Of a DNA stretch of 64,000 nucleotides, positions 21,575 to 33,933 are shown one piece after another; the stretch's first letter is position 1; every line of letters begins with the position of its first letter. The position numbers and the translations under genes are program-made. The DNA is from Hydrangea macrophylla (lineage: Eukaryota; Streptophyta; Magnoliopsida; Cornales; Hydrangeaceae): assembly GCA_033977485.1 (NCBI GenBank), contig CM066989.1:100724181-100788180 (forward strand), read 5' to 3'. The notes beneath the pieces are model-generated. The model made no database searches. It was not told the DNA's origin and was given only the letters and a program-made list of their open reading frames with translations.

Positions 21575-24500
21575 TCAAGAAGAATAATCAGGATCATCCA
21601 ATTGGATGGTCTCTGATTCTGGTTCGAACTTCTCCAAAAATGGTTTTAAACGTTGCCCATTGACTTTGAAAGCATTACCATTCTTGGAATTAACGATTTC
21701 CACTGCTCCGTGTGGAAACACTTCCTTGACAATGAAAGGTCCTATCCACCTCGACCTCAGCTTTCCGGGGAAAAGATGAAGCTTAGAATCGTAAAGTAAA
21801 ACTTTCTGTCCCGGTTCAAGCTTCTTTCTCAGGATCGATTGATCATGCTTAGCTTTTAATTTTGACTTATAATTTCGAGCGCGATCATATGCATCATTTC
21901 TGATCTCCTCTAATTCATTGAGTTGTAACTTCCTCAATGTGCCACTCTCATGAATGTCAAAATTTAGCAATCTAGTGGCCCAGTATGCCTTATGCTCCAG
22001 TTCCATAGGCAAATGACAAGCTTTTCCATAAATTAGCCTGTAGGGAGACATCCCAAGATTCGTCTTATACGCTGTCCTGTACGCCCACAAAGCATCAGTT
22101 AAACGTGACGACCAATCCTTTCTATTGATGTTAACAGTCTTTTCCAGGATATGTTTGATCTCCCTGTTGGCTAACTCTGCCTGACCATTTGACTGTGGGT
22201 GATATGATAAAGCAATCTTATGGTTAACCCCATATTTTTTCATCAATGCTGCAAAAGGCTTATTGCAGAAATGGGTTCCACGATCACTAATCATGGCCTT
22301 TGGTGTTCCGAATCTTGACAAAATATTCTCTTTTAAGAATGAGATCACTGTTCTGTGATCATTTCTCCTTGTTGGAACGGCCTCAACCCACTTGGACACA
22401 TATTCGACCGCCAGAAGAATATATTCGTAATTTGATGATGGCGGGAATGGTCCCATGAAATCGATGCCCCAGCAATCGAAGATTTCAATAGTAATAATCG
22501 GGGTCATCGGCATTTCATTTCTCTTTGACAAACTTCCTAGCATTTGGCATCTAGCACATGCTCTACAAAATGCATAACAGTCTTTGAAAACTGTCGGCCA
22601 GTAGAAACCACTACTAAACACTTTTTGAGCAGTTTTCTGGGCTGAAAAATGGCCACCACAAGCTTCTGAGTGGCAGGAAGCTAAGATATGAGAGATATCT
22701 TCCTCAGGGACACATCGCCTAATTACTTGATCCGCACAGTACTTAAACAAGTATGGATCATCAAAGTAAAACCATCTGGCGATGGACAGAAACCTTTTTC
22801 TGTCAGGGGTGGACCAATGGGATGGGGTCTCCCCTGTTGCCAGGTAATTGACAATGTCAGCATACCAGGGCAAGCTGGTTGTTGCAAAAAGTTGCTCATC
22901 TGGGAAAGATTCACTGATCGGAATCGATTGTGAAGAATTGTCTTCAAATGTCAATCGTGAGAGGTGATCGGCTACAACATTCTCCACTCCCTTTTTATCT
23001 TTGATAATCAAATCAAATTCTTGAAGAATCCAGCGTATCAATCGCTGTTTTGTATCCTTTTTGGATAACAGATACTTCAATGCAGCATGATCAGTGAAAC
23101 AAATGATCTGCGAGCCAATCAGATATTGCCTGAATTTCTCCAATGCAAATACAATTGCTAGCAACTCCTTTTCAGTAGTAGAATAATTACGTTGAGCTCC
23201 ATCAAGGGTTCTGCTAGCGTAGTAGATCACAGTAGGCTTTTTGTCTTTCCTTTGCCCTAAAACAGCTCCAATCGCTGTGTCACTCGCATCACACATCAGT
23301 TCAAAAGGAAGACTCCAATCCGGAGATTGCATTATCGGAGCTGTTGTGAGGTGATGCTTGAGTTTATCAAAGGATTCCTGACACTTGCTGTTCCACTCAA
23401 ATGGTTGGTCTTTAACAAGGAGTTGACATAGTGGTCTAGATACAGCACTAAAATCCTTAATAAACCTCCGGTAGAAACCAGCGTGACCTAGAAACGATCG
23501 TATTTCTTTAACTGTAGTGGGGACAGGAAGATTGGAAATTATATCGATCTTCGCCTTGTCTACTTGTATTCCCTCAGCAGACACGATATGTCCCAAGACA
23601 ATCCCTTTTGTCACCATAAAGTGACATTTCTCCCAGTTGAGGACCAAATTCTTTTCCTCACATCTTTTCAAGACTTTCTGGAGGTTTTCCAAGCATTCAT
23701 CAAAGCTGCTTCCAAATACAGAGAAGTCGTCCATAAAAACCTCCATAATCTTCTCTACCATATCGCTAAAGATGCTCAGCATGCACCGCTGAAAAGTAGC
23801 AGGTGCGTTGCACAATCCGAACGGCATCCGGCGATATGCAAATGTTCCAAACGGGCAGGTAAAAGTGGTTTTCTCTTGATCAGCAGGATCAATTTCTATT
23901 TGGTTATAACCACTATAACCATCCAGGAAACAATAGAATTGGTGACCCGCTACCCTTTCGAGCATTTGATCCATAAAGGGCAATGGAAAATGATCTTTCC
24001 GAGTAACCGCATTCAACCGTCGATAGTCAATACACATGCGCCAGCTCGTGGTTACACGTGTGGGTACCAATTCTCCTGCTTTATTTTCTACCACTGTAAT
24101 GCCAGGTTTCTTCGGCACTACTTGAGTCGGGCTTACCCAAGGACTATCCGAAATTGGATAAATAACCCCAACATCCAGCAACTTCAAAACTTCCTTCTTC
24201 ACCACCTCTTGCATGTTTGGGTTAAGACGCCTTTGCATTTGACGACAAGGTTTGGCATCTTCCTCAAGGTAAATCCTGTGGGTGCATATAGATGGACTAA
24301 TTCCTCTTAAATCAGCAACGGTCCATCCTAACGCACTCCTGTGTTGCTTAAGCAACTGTATCAGTTTGCCTTCCTGTTCGTGATTTAAAACAGATGAAAT
24401 TATTACAGGAAAGGTCTTCTCTTCTCCCAGGAATACATATTTTAATTCTTTTGGGAGCTCTTTCAGTTCCAACTCTGGAAATTGCAAGTTTGACGGCACA

Positions 24501-27151
24501 GCCAACTTGGTCTTTGGCGGTAGCTGCTCATATTGAGCCGTCCACATTGTTCTTGCAACTTCCTCCTCAGTAATCTCCAAGATAGAACATATCTGACTCA
24601 TTCTTTCATCTTGTGGAGTGTATCTTTCCAATTCATAACATGAGTTAGTCATAACGGACTCCACAGGATCAGAGTGAGCAGTTGAATCAAAGCAATCTTG
24701 AATTACTGCTTCTACCCAATTCACCTCCTCTTCCTCCTCATCAAAATCTTCAATTTTGGGATTTGAAAAGATCTTGATATTTAATGTCATATTCCCAAAA
24801 ACAACGGTCATAACTCCACTCCTTACTTTGATCGTCGCATCAATTGTCGCGAGGAAAGGACGTCCAAAGATCACCGGAATCTGTGATTTAGCATTGTAAA
24901 CTGGTTCAGTGTCTAGAACAACGAAGTCAACAGGAAAGACAAAAGTGTCAATCTGGACTAAGACATCTTCTAGCACTCCTCGCGGATATTTAATTGATCG
25001 ATCTGCCAATTGCAGAGTAATGCGAGTGGGCTTAAGTTCTCCTAACCCTAACTGTTGATAAACAGTGTAAGGTAAGAGATTAACACTCGATCCTAAATCG
25101 AGTAACGCATTGTTCACTTTCTTCTGACCGATTATACAAGAAACTGTTGGTGTGCCTGGGTCCTTGTATTTAGGTGGCAGGTCGTGTTTTAAAATTGCAC
25201 TTGCCTGGCATGCCAAGTAAGCACTCTTCTTAACACTTTGCTTCCTTTTAACAGTGCACAAGTCTTTTAGGAACTTGGCATAGGAAGGCACTTGTTTAAT
25301 TGCGTCCAGGAGTGGGAGATTGATTTTCACCTGTTTGAATAGTTCCAGAAACTCCTGACTTTTAGTTTCTTGTAGAGGTTTCTTCAACCTCTGAGGATAT
25401 GGTGCCGGAAAAGGGCATTTGGGTGCCTCCTCAAGGAGAGGTTCTTTTCCAGGTCTTCTCTTTATTTCATTATCCTCAGGAATTGTTATTTTGGGCTCAA
25501 CTGTTTCGCCCTCTTTTCCTTCTTCCACCAATTCTTCTTCATTCTCTACCTCTTCTTCATCACTAACTACAGGTTGTGAGGGCAAAGAGACTTTCTCAAT
25601 TTCTTTTCCACTTCTCAACACAGTTACAACTTTGGCCTCCTCATGTGGTCCAGATCCTGAGGGTCCGGTACCCGAGTGTTGGCCTTTAGGATTTTGCTCT
25701 GTCTGTGCAGGGAACATAGTTCGTTCTCGATCCCCTTGTTGGGCAGCTAACCTCTCTACACTTGTATTGAGTTTACTCATTAGCTGCATCATCTGCTGCA
25801 TCATGAGTGTATTAGGATCTTTTTGTGCCTTCTTATGAGGTGGCACATAAGTGTTTGATGAGGTTTGGTTGTGGCCCCCCTGGTTGTAGTTGGATTGAGG
25901 TAGATGATTTTGATATTGGTTATGGTGATACCCTTGATTTTGTTGATAAGTAGGAGGAGGTTGGTAACTCTGGTGGTACCCTTGGTTCTGAGGTCGGTAC
26001 TGGTTTCCTTTATTTGGCTGCCACTGTTGAGATGGGTTTGCTGCAGCAGCACTGTTTCTTTGATCGAAACCAGGATGACTCCACCTATCATTGGGGTTGA
26101 AACGACCAGGGGCATTTACAGCATGTACCTCTACTGGACTCTGTTCTTGGTAAACAGGGTATATTTGGCAATGTTGAGAGGTATGCCCCATCTGTAGACA
26201 ACTCGAACATGATTCTTCAGATGCAAATTGTATTACCGGGTCCTTCTTCGCTTCCAAAATTTCCAATTTACGAGCCAGTTGCTCGTATTTCTCCAGTAAG
26301 CCATCTTCCGCCTTCAGTTGATAAATGCTTTTTTTACTCGAACTCGAACTGGGCTGAGTTCTCGTCACCTGAGTTTCCCATTCCGGTGCATGTTCGGCTA
26401 ACCATTCAAAATGAGCTTCTGCTTGGTCAGCATTTTTGCTCATGAACTCACCGTCACTCGTAGTTTCTACGAGCTTCTTTGACTTTGGACTTAGGCCATC
26501 AAAGAAGAAGCTTATCGTTCGCCACTTCTCAAAACCATGATGCAGGCAGAGCAGTAACAAATCCTTGAAACGCTCCCATGCCTCAGCAAAAGTTTCTTCC
26601 TCTTTTTGATTATACATCTTGATTTGTCTCAAGATGTCAGTTGTTAACCGGTTAGGGAAAAACTTTTTGAGAAAGGCTTCATGAATTGCTGGCCAAGTCG
26701 AAATCGAATTCGGTTTAAGTGACAACAACCATGACTTCGCTTTGTCCTTCAAGGTGAAGGGAAAAAGCTTTAGTCGGATTATATCACTTGGGCAAGTCTG
26801 ATCTGTGAAAGTGCCACAAACATCTTCGAAATCTCGAATGTGTAAGTACGCCTTCTCTTTATCCATCCCATGAAATGTGGGTAACAGTTGAATCATCCCA
26901 TTACGAAAATGGAATGTACCTGTGTGTGGAGGGATGCGGATACAAGAAGGTGTGGCTGTTCGATCAGGAGCCAAGAGTTCTCGTAAAGGTCGCTGACCGT
27001 CATCGATGAGGTCATGCCTATTCTCTCCTTGTTGGCTCTCCGTATCAGACATTGAGTTAGAAGTAGATGGGGTAAAAATGGGATTATCAGCACTATGGAT
27101 TGGATCTTCAAATAGATTTGTGATGAAGGCTTCAGTGGAATCAAAGGACAT
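21575..27151 (-). CDS. Athila-type gag-pol polyprotein, intact
   Basis: Single open frame of 1,858 codons from ATG 27151. The frame stays open upstream across the PBS but has no earlier ATG, so this start is chosen. Order: gag domain (residues ~80-290), CCHC knuckle [14 protein letters not shown] (~312-326), a Gln/Asn-rich linker, an acidic linker, aspartic protease with DLGSS (~682), reverse transcriptase with FMDD (~1139), RNase H (CDASD ~1285; [10 protein letters not shown]), integrase zinc region (~1490-1540) and DDE core (D ~1563, D ~1622, E 36 residues later). It ends in a basic [10 protein letters not shown] domain without a chromodomain. That, the DLG protease and the tRNA-Asp primer all fit Athila. 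Every catalytic residue I could locate is present, so it could be functional if expressed. Confidence 0.95.
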   Translation of the reverse strand: MSFDSTEAFITNLFEDPIHSADNPIFTPSTSNSMSDTESQQGENRHDLIDDGQRPLRELLAPDRTATPSCIRIPPHTGTFHFRNGMIQLLPTFHGMDKEKAYLHIRDFEDVCGTFTDQTCPSDIIRLKLFPFTLKDKAKSWLLSLKPNSISTWPAIHEAFLKKFFPNRLTTDILRQIKMYNQKEEETFAEAWERFKDLLLLCLHHGFEKWRTISFFFDGLSPKSKKLVETTSDGEFMSKNADQAEAHFEWLAEHAPEWETQVTRTQPSSSSSKKSIYQLKAEDGLLEKYEQLARKLEILEAKKDPVIQFASEESCSSCLQMGHTSQHCQIYPVYQEQSPVEVHAVNAPGRFNPNDRWSHPGFDQRNSAAAANPSQQWQPNKGNQYRPQNQGYHQSYQPPPTYQQNQGYHHNQYQNHLPQSNYNQGGHNQTSSNTYVPPHKKAQKDPNTLMMQQMMQLMSKLNTSVERLAAQQGDRERTMFPAQTEQNPKGQHSGTGPSGSGPHEEAKVVTVLRSGKEIEKVSLPSQPVVSDEEEVENEEELVEEGKEGETVEPKITIPEDNEIKRRPGKEPLLEEAPKCPFPAPYPQRLKKPLQETKSQEFLELFKQVKINLPLLDAIKQVPSYAKFLKDLCTVKRKQSVKKSAYLACQASAILKHDLPPKYKDPGTPTVSCIIGQKKVNNALLDLGSSVNLLPYTVYQQLGLGELKPTRITLQLADRSIKYPRGVLEDVLVQIDTFVFPVDFVVLDTEPVYNAKSQIPVIFGRPFLATIDATIKVRSGVMTVVFGNMTLNIKIFSNPKIEDFDEEEEEVNWVEAVIQDCFDSTAHSDPVESVMTNSCYELERYTPQDERMSQICSILEITEEEVARTMWTAQYEQLPPKTKLAVPSNLQFPELELKELPKELKYVFLGEEKTFPVIISSVLNHEQEGKLIQLLKQHRSALGWTVADLRGISPSICTHRIYLEEDAKPCRQMQRRLNPNMQEVVKKEVLKLLDVGVIYPISDSPWVSPTQVVPKKPGITVVENKAGELVPTRVTTSWRMCIDYRRLNAVTRKDHFPLPFMDQMLERVAGHQFYCFLDGYSGYNQIEIDPADQEKTTFTCPFGTFAYRRMPFGLCNAPATFQRCMLSIFSDMVEKIMEVFMDDFSVFGSSFDECLENLQKVLKRCEEKNLVLNWEKCHFMVTKGIVLGHIVSAEGIQVDKAKIDIISNLPVPTTVKEIRSFLGHAGFYRRFIKDFSAVSRPLCQLLVKDQPFEWNSKCQESFDKLKHHLTTAPIMQSPDWSLPFELMCDASDTAIGAVLGQRKDKKPTVIYYASRTLDGAQRNYSTTEKELLAIVFALEKFRQYLIGSQIICFTDHAALKYLLSKKDTKQRLIRWILQEFDLIIKDKKGVENVVADHLSRLTFEDNSSQSIPISESFPDEQLFATTSLPWYADIVNYLATGETPSHWSTPDRKRFLSIARWFYFDDPYLFKYCADQVIRRCVPEEDISHILASCHSEACGGHFSAQKTAQKVFSSGFYWPTVFKDCYAFCRACARCQMLGSLSKRNEMPMTPIITIEIFDCWGIDFMGPFPPSSNYEYILLAVEYVSKWVEAVPTRRNDHRTVISFLKENILSRFGTPKAMISDRGTHFCNKPFAALMKKYGVNHKIALSYHPQSNGQAELANREIKHILEKTVNINRKDWSSRLTDALWAYRTAYKTNLGMSPYRLIYGKACHLPMELEHKAYWATRLLNFDIHESGTLRKLQLNELEEIRNDAYDRARNYKSKLKAKHDQSILRKKLEPGQKVLLYDSKLHLFPGKLRSRWIGPFIVKEVFPHGAVEIVNSKNGNAFKVNGQRLKPFLEKFEPESETIQLDDPDYSS

Positions 27152-27258
27152 AGAAGGACACAAGCAATGCAACTTTGTGTTCTGAAGAACAAAAAGAAAG
27201 ATAGAAATGGGATAAGAAAAGATCGGATCAATTGAAAGATTCTGGCCTTTGTTACCGT

Positions 27259-27275
27259 CCCCGGCAACGGCGCCA
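27259..27275 (-). other. Primer-binding site matching tRNA-Asp
   Basis: The + strand reads CCCCGGCAACGGCGCCA, the 3' end of plant tRNA-Asp with CCA. It lies six bases from the 5' LTR start at 27282. tRNA-Asp priming is known for Athila elements. Confidence 0.88.
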
Positions 27276-27281
27276 AAAACT

Positions 27282-28899
27282 TGACACGACTTGAAATGTG
27301 TTCTCTGAAGAGTACGTCCAAGTGTAGACGGTCGCGTCGCGTTAAAAACTGGTAAGACCGGGTCGAATCCCAAAGGACGGATTATAAAGGCGGAAGAATC
27401 TAGATTGAATCCTAAAATAAAGTAAAAGATGATTTCTTGTAGTAGGGGGTTCTAACAGTCCTAAAAAAATAGAGGAAACAATTTAAAGTGAAGCAAAGAC
27501 TTAATTAGATAAGATTAAAAACTGTGATAAAAATCAAATATGAAAAAGAGTTGGGAACATGTGAATCCACAAAGTACCAGCCACTACCATGATTTTAACA
27601 AGAATGAACAGTTGGGGTTTTATCCTTAGAATATTCCTTATTTCAAACGATTGAGTTAAACATTCTAGACGCTAGGTATGTGAATCTTGCATATCTAGTG
27701 GTTCGTTTGCCTCACTTATTTATGAAGAACTGAAATAAAAAGTTAATTAAAACTGTGAACAATAACTAACAAATTGAGTATGGAATATTCGAAGTGTTTG
27801 TTATAAGTGTTCATTGAATTAATTATTCAAAAGAGCTTTTATTCCAAAATCAGATTGCAATTTGAACTTGAAAGATCAATTTGGACTTAGTTTCTGAAAC
27901 AATAGTTACTGGAATACAAAAAGGAGTAAACCCAAGTCATAATCATACCAATCGATTGACATGATATCAATCGATTGATATGAAATGGCTTTCAATCGAT
28001 TGACATTTATATCAATCGATTGACTTGGAATCAATGTCAATCGATTGAACTCTGTATTCAATCGATTGACATTGACTCTTTTACAGAATCATGGCAGAGG
28101 GCTGGGAACAATGTTTCTTCACATTATTCCCAACCAGTAACTACTCGGACATGTTGAATCTAATGAAAACAGAAATAATTCTAAGAAAATTATAATCAAA
28201 AAGCATGGATTAAACTAAAACACAATAAATTTTCAAGAATCGAATTCAAATCAAACCAAAGTATTTTGCAATCACTCAAGCAGTATAACCACAAGGGAAA
28301 TGGAAATAGACCTGAACTTAAAACTGAATTCAAAGAGACAAATCTTTCAACTTGAGCTTTTAATCCGAAATAACCAAACAAATCCTACAAAACCATACAA
28401 AATATGAGCCAACCCTTCGCCCTCTCTACTCTCCTCTATATATAATGTCAGAAAAATGAGCTAGAGGCGTCCAGGTTCATTCCATAACGGCTGGTCGTCG
28501 CCTGATTGCTGAGATCTTGCGCCATTAAAACAAACTGTTTCCAGTTTAAGTCAATCGATTGACAAATATGTCAATCGATTGATAAATATGTCAATCGATT
28601 GACAAATAGTTCAATCGATTGGTAAGGAAAACATGTCAATCGATTGAGACTATGTCAATCGATTGGTATCAAGACTTCATCAATTTGTTTCTTGAGTTAT
28701 TCCTTTCAACTTGTAATTCCCTTTAGCTTCAGAACCTGCACTTACAAAGCCAAACACAACAACATACCATGAAAAACATATCATTGTGTAAAGAAACAAA
28801 TTAAACACAATTGCAGGTAAAACTAGAGAAATGAGGTTATATCCAGTCAGTTTTTTACTCCTTATCGAGCTAATATTAAGCTAATATCAGCTCTCATCA
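27282..28899 (-). repeat. Athila-type 5' LTR (1618 bp)
   Basis: Same length as the left LTR. Seen differences are single transitions, e.g. near 27350, 27492, 27630, 28170, 28770, 28781, 28866 and 28895. Contains the two palindrome clusters at 27949-28071 and 28552-28666 and the TATA-like box near 28434-28445. Confidence 0.93.
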
Positions 28900-29129
28900 C
28901 TTAGCTAGTTAATACATCATTATAAATACATCAGAGTCTTATGGCTCTTGGCCTTACAAAACTATTATGAAATATATGCTAAGTCTTTTGGTTATAATCA
29001 AAAACATTTACAGAGGATAACTACTAGTCTTCTCTCTAACTAGCATAACCATAGTCATCTTCAGTGTAATCTTCTTCAATGTTTCCTTCTTGCGTAGCTT
29101 CATAGCCTGGGTACTCCTCACCTGGATAA

Positions 29130-29181
29130 GCTGGACATGGGAATGTCCAGCGCTATGAACATCGTCAGCTTATGAAAGCTG
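29130..29181 (-). promoter_or_regulatory. Conserved two-hairpin block in B's 5' LTR
   Basis: Sense reading: CAGCTTTCATAAGCTG (29181-29166), identical to element C, then arms GCTGGACAT/ATGTCCAGC (29151-29130). The spacing between the two hairpins is 14 bases here and 16 in element C. Confidence 0.6.
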
Positions 29182-29464
29182 AGTGAGTAAGCTAAATCAA
29201 ATGGAACGCATATAGTAAAACACAATAAAAATACATTTACTACCTTTCAACATGTCTTTTAGGATCTTTACATTCTCTCCGTCGAATTATAACTATTAGG
29301 GTACCCGACTACTTATTTGATAGGAATACAAACAATTCAGGAGACTCGTCTAGACATTCTTAATGCCATTACCATTCATTTCTAACATCCGACGTCATTT
29401 ACAAACCCAAAGTATCTCTTGTTTATCAAACCATCTTTCATCAGCCAAAACATCTTTCATCAAC

Positions 29465-30060
29465 CACTTCGTCACGAAGAACCGAAGTGTTAAGGAGTGC
29501 AAGAACATCCATTTCATCACGAAGAACCGAAAGGAGTCTTCACTCAAGGAATCACCGCTTCGTCATGAAGAACCGAAAGCATTACAGAGTGCACGAACAT
29601 CCATTTCCTCACGAAGAACCGAAAGGAGTCTTTACTCAAAGTATCACCGCTTCGTCACGAAGAACCGAAAGCATTACGGATTACAAGAACATCCATTTCC
29701 TCACGAAGAACTGAAAGGAGTCTTTACTCAAAGAATCGCCGCTTCGTCACGAAGAACCGAAAGCGTTACGGAGTATAAGAACATCCATTTCCTCATAAAG
29801 AACCGAAAGGAGTCTTTACTCAAAGAATCACCGCTTCGTCACGAAGAACCGAAAGCGTTACGGAGTACAAGAACATCCATTTCCTCACGAAGAATTGAAA
29901 GGAGTCTTTACTCAAAGAATCACCGCTTCGTCATGAAGAACCGAAAGCGGTACGCATATCCCTTTTGTCCCGAAGAACCGAAAGGATACTTACAATAGTC
30001 ACATTTTAACCGTATCCCTTTCGTCACGAAGAACCGAAAGGATACTCAAGAGTCACTACT
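29465..30060 (-). repeat. 92-bp hairpin array (B 5' LTR)
   Basis: Same organisation as 7265-7860, five ~92-bp units and two terminal short units. Arms CGCTTCG/CGAAAGCG around the constant TCACGAAGAAC are clearest here (for example near 29829-29857). Confidence 0.75.
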
Positions 30061-30724
30061 ACACAACTCAACAACACATCCCTTTTCTTACCCTCTCGGC
30101 CCCCATGGCCTGGTTTACCTATCCAACACTTTTCCTTGACATACGCTGCTCCTGATCAAGTACAACTAGTCCATACGTATCCTAGACCGTATTCGCGTTA
30201 GTCGTTCTGTAGTTTAGTTTGTTAACTACTTTCATTTATACTTTCGAAGTTATGTTATACATCCGTCATTCTATTTTGTTATAATATACTTATGATGGAA
30301 ACTTACCCAATTGTTAATGACACAATAATCATGCCGTACAACATACTAAAAGCTTGGGTATGAACTTTTAGTGGTCAATACACTAAATTCACGACAACGG
30401 GAAAACATAGCATGTAGCTCATAGATCTATAACATGGATTTGATATCAATAACCATATAGACGAAAGCCTTAACATACTCATCTACACGATAGCACTACC
30501 ATAGCACAAGATATTCATAACCACACAGGTACCGAAAAGCAAGCATCATCAATAAACACATCATACAAGTAGTTATACAATCTGCCAGGAATTAATTTTA
30601 CTATGTCGACTGAATTGATATGATTTATTTGGGCATGATAAATTGCTTTGTAGATCAAACTCAAAACTAGAACATTGTATATAATTGGATTATCTTCATG
30701 TACAACATAATCTAGCTTCAATTA

Positions 30725-31378
30725 CATTTTTGAACTGCTCAAAATATTTATTTTACTTAGACATTTCTATATTTTTGGACTGCTCTGTCCCAGATTTATA
30801 ATACTGCATTGCATATGGATTTTACCTATGAAGGAGCGCTTTTTAGACTAAGCTTTAGAAGAGTTTTTTGTATATAAATGAGTTAGATTTCTTCACAAAA
30901 AAAACTAGCCTCATTCCTATTTTTGTGCTACTCCAAAAGTTCATTTTACTAAACTATGTTCTGCTGAAAGTTTCTGTTTTCCAGATTCAAAACACTGTGG
31001 TGTACATGCATTTCACCAATGAAGGAATGATTTCTAGACTGAGCTATAGAAGATTTATTTGTAGATGAATGAATTATATTTATCCGCAAAAAAACCTAGC
31101 TTGATTCAGATTTTGGAGCTGCTTAAAACACTCATTTTACTAAACTACATTCTGCTGGAGGTTTCTGTTTCTCAGATTTAAAGTACTGCGTTGTATGTAC
31201 CATTCACCTATGAAGAAGTGATATTTAGACTAAGCTGTTGAAGAGTTATTTGTAGATAAATAAGTTAGATTTATCCACAAAAAACCTAGCTTGATTCAGA
31301 TTTCGGAGCTGCTTAAAACACTCATTTTACTAAACTACATTCTGCTGGAGGTTTCTGTTTCTCAGATTTAAAGATTTG
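30725..31378 (-). repeat. ~192-bp tandem repeat in B's 5' LTR
   Basis: Second copy of the repeat at 8490-9140, with units recognised by CTAAACTA..TTCTGCTG near 30950, 31140 and 31332. Confidence 0.75.
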
Positions 31379-32092
31379 ACTTGCATGTTACATAGAACCT
31401 CAAATACAGCATCAAACACTTACTAAACATTTACTACATACTATATAGGTTCTAAAGTGAGTTAGAATACTCACCAAAGCTTGAAATTTAAGCTTGATAT
31501 TGGTTGAAGCTTAGTGAAGCTTGAATCTTCAAACTTCAAGGATGGACTTCCTATTTCTTCTATTCTTCCATGGAGCTATAACTCCAGCTCTCTCTCCCTC
31601 TGAATTATGTGCAGATTGTAGAGACAAAAGTGTCTCAATTGTGTGTATGTGCATGATATATAGGAGATTGGCATGGCTAGGTGTTAATTGCATGAGTTCA
31701 TGCAAAGACACTTGTCCAATATGTGGACAAATGTCATGGGAGGAGATGACAAGTGTAAGGAGTGGCACATGGGGCTGCCATGTGGCCGGCCAGGTGGGGC
31801 CTACCTTGGGTTTTGTGCCACTTTCTCGATTTATATGCATAAGTTCCTCGATTTATGTGTCAGTCTCGATTTATGTGCAACTAGATATTATTTCTAATGT
31901 CCAGGTACAGGTACGAAATTAGTTTAAGTCTTATTACGATCGAGCCGGTGCGGTGCTTACAGTCTAATTACTAACACTATGACACGTCAATATCATCACG
32001 TAATTAAAATAATATAAAGTTAGACAGTCAAATGCCAAAAATTCGGAAACTAATATTATTAAAGAAAAGAAAATTACAGGTATTACAATTTC

Positions 32093-33930
32093 CATTCACT
32101 AGAAGACAGAATTTGCAAGTAAATGTCAGATTTCTTAGCCACGTAGTTGTTATAATTACCTACTAAAGTCCTAAGCACACCATACCCATATCTCACTCCC
32201 AAATTAAATTAGGATTTGGTTTGACCTTATTTGTATTCTTGGAATTCAACCATTGTGACCCTACAAGAATCCAAAGTCAAAGGTTTAGTATTTTATTTTT
32301 GATTCAGTATTTCCACTTGTTTATGTTTTATTGGCTTAGTTGTACTAAACTTTGTTATTTTGCAGATTCCACAAATTCAACCCCAAGTCATGTTAAGTAA
32401 AGAAAAATATATATTAATATTAGTTTTCACCCTTACCTTAGTTTTATAACTTAAATTTTAATAGGACAGTCACTGTTTACATCTATTTAATCTTTGTTTA
32501 AAAGGTTATTTGGAAGACAGTTTCAATTCTAAAATGGTAGGCTAAAACTTTAATTGGGGATATGCAATAAAAACTTAGAAACTACAGCTTCTATGCACTA
32601 ATCTTAAATGGGCAAATTTATCTAGATCGGTTGTTTTTCCATTTATGGCAAAAAAAATATCTATGTATCTATAGTTTATGACCATTTAACATGTTTATAG
32701 ATTATGGCTATATTGGGCTCAAAAGATTACATATTTGTCAAAAAGAATATAATTATGTGGATTGTCAAACTATGCCTTTTGTCATTAAAAAAAAACACCT
32801 AGCATACTCAAACAACTCATATGACAAAATTTATATTTCAAATATGTGTTTACATATATTTCTATCCACTAATGGACAAGCAATTGTGTAGTGGCAGAGT
32901 GGTGGGGACTGGACGCAGAATAAACCACGTCCTCGGCGGGCATGGTTCGAACCTGGCTACTGCCCAATTGCATTTTTATTTTTCTTTAAACCAAACGACA
33001 TCGTTTCATATCAAACTTGACACACTTCATATGACCCTGGCTAGTGAAACTTTATTTTTAAATAAAGAATGACTCTGTGGTCTTAAATGCCAAATGCTTT
33101 TCAAATGCACAAAAGTTGTGGGATCTAGTGTTGGTTTGCATATTCCCAATTCTTTAAATCATTTCCCCATAGTTAATTAATATTTCCTGTTTTTAATAAT
33201 TTTGCTTAAATATCTGTATTATTTATATCTCTCACTATTATTAAATCCAAAAAGTTTATCTCACAAAAATTTAGCTTTTATTTCTTGTTCTTCCTTTTCT
33301 TACTAGTATCTTAGTCAATTTATTTTGCACTGTTAAAATCTTTACCGTAAACTACTTAGAAAAAAATGGCTTTTAATTAGTTTATTACAAAATATAAAAA
33401 CTAATAGTTTAGTAAAACCCCACAAAAATCCATCATCTTTTATTTTCTTTTTGTGACAAAATAGTTATTGCCTATCTTTGCTTCCCGTTCCCTGTGAGTT
33501 CGACCTGGACTTCCAGAACTTTATTACTTGTACGATCACCTACACTTGGGTGTGATAAGAAAAGGCGTCAATAGGATGTCGTCACCTACTAAATAATAAA
33601 AAAAATATTTGGTGCATGGTGCATTGCACAGGGAGGTGAAATTTCACTTCCTCTTCTTACGTCAAAGGTAAGAAAATAGTTTATCTTTTCCTTTTCTTTC
33701 GTTTTTTTTTAAAAAAAATTTTAAGGTCTACAATAACCTTTATTAGTTATAATTGGTCATTATATCCTATAACCAATTGCTACTTACCTGTTTTAAATTA
33801 AATAGGTGGCATATAGTTACTAAACTCATAGTCTACGAAAAATTTTATCGTTTCCCCAAAAATACATGGAAGTACACAAAAGTAAAAATTGATACCCTTG
33901 CTTCACATTCTTTTCCTGATTCTTACCTTC
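32093..33930. repeat. Segment G, right part: non-coding LTR/LARD-like DNA
   Basis: AT-rich with no coding region. A block at 33480-33575 (CCCGTTCCCTGTGAGTTCGACC, then TTATTACTTG.ACGATCACC, then GTGTGATAAG and GGCGTCAA) resembles a U5-like block common in non-chromoviral Ty3 LTRs and is built like the end of the Athila LTR here. A tRNA-like SINE head lies at 32889-32955. The right junction with A's gag is near 33930 and no TSD was found. Confidence 0.4.
32889..32955 (+). repeat. tRNA-like SINE head or tRNA pseudogene
   Basis: A-box-like TGGCAGAGTGG (32893-32903) and B-box GGTTCGAACC (32944-32953) are spaced as in a tRNA-derived pol III promoter. The acceptor stem does not close, so it is not a functional tRNA. 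A SINE tail could not be set. Confidence 0.45.
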
Positions 33931-33933
33931 CAT

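Larger units (their letters stand above)
15021..28899 (-). mobile_element. Complete Athila-type Ty3/gypsy retrotransposon (13,879 bp)
   Basis: Bounded by TGACACGAC and ...CTCATCA with TSD CTTAG (15016-15020, 28900-28904) inside element B's 5' LTR. The two LTRs are each 1618 bp and differ at about eight sites by eye, all transitions, so it is recent. PBS matches tRNA-Asp, gag-pol is a single open frame, and a further coding region follows pol, the layout of Athila elements. The core CAATCGATTG occurs 34 times inside it. Confidence 0.95.
6525..32087 (-). mobile_element. Element B: Tekay-type Ty3/gypsy retrotransposon split by an Athila element
   Basis: Minus-strand element with 3' LTR 6525-9848, internal region 9849-14825 and 5' LTR 14826-15020 plus 28905-32087. 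Ends are TG...CA, the TSD is ATTTC, and the PBS is of the tRNA-iMet type. Its own length is about 11.7 kb once the 13,879-bp Athila insertion and the extra CTTAG are taken out. Gag-pol is broken by frameshifts, stops and a lost reverse transcriptase catalytic residue. The two LTRs differ at a few per cent by eye, so it is clearly older than the Athila element and C. Confidence 0.93.
28905..32087 (-). repeat. Element B 5' LTR, 5' part
   Basis: Continues the LTR interrupted at 15020 and ends TATTACA at 32087, followed by the TSD ATTTC. It holds the second copies of the hairpin block (29130-29181, both hairpins perfect), the 92-bp array (29465-30060) and the 192-bp repeat (30725-31378). Confidence 0.92.

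Noticed and set aside
23564..24310. 248-codon + strand frame inside the Athila gag-pol
   Set aside because: It lies opposite the reverse transcriptase coding frame, which has all expected motifs; the antisense frame has none.
27259..27275. tRNA-Asp gene fragment
   Set aside because: Only the 3' 17 bases match and they sit exactly at the primer-binding position next to an LTR, so it is a PBS.
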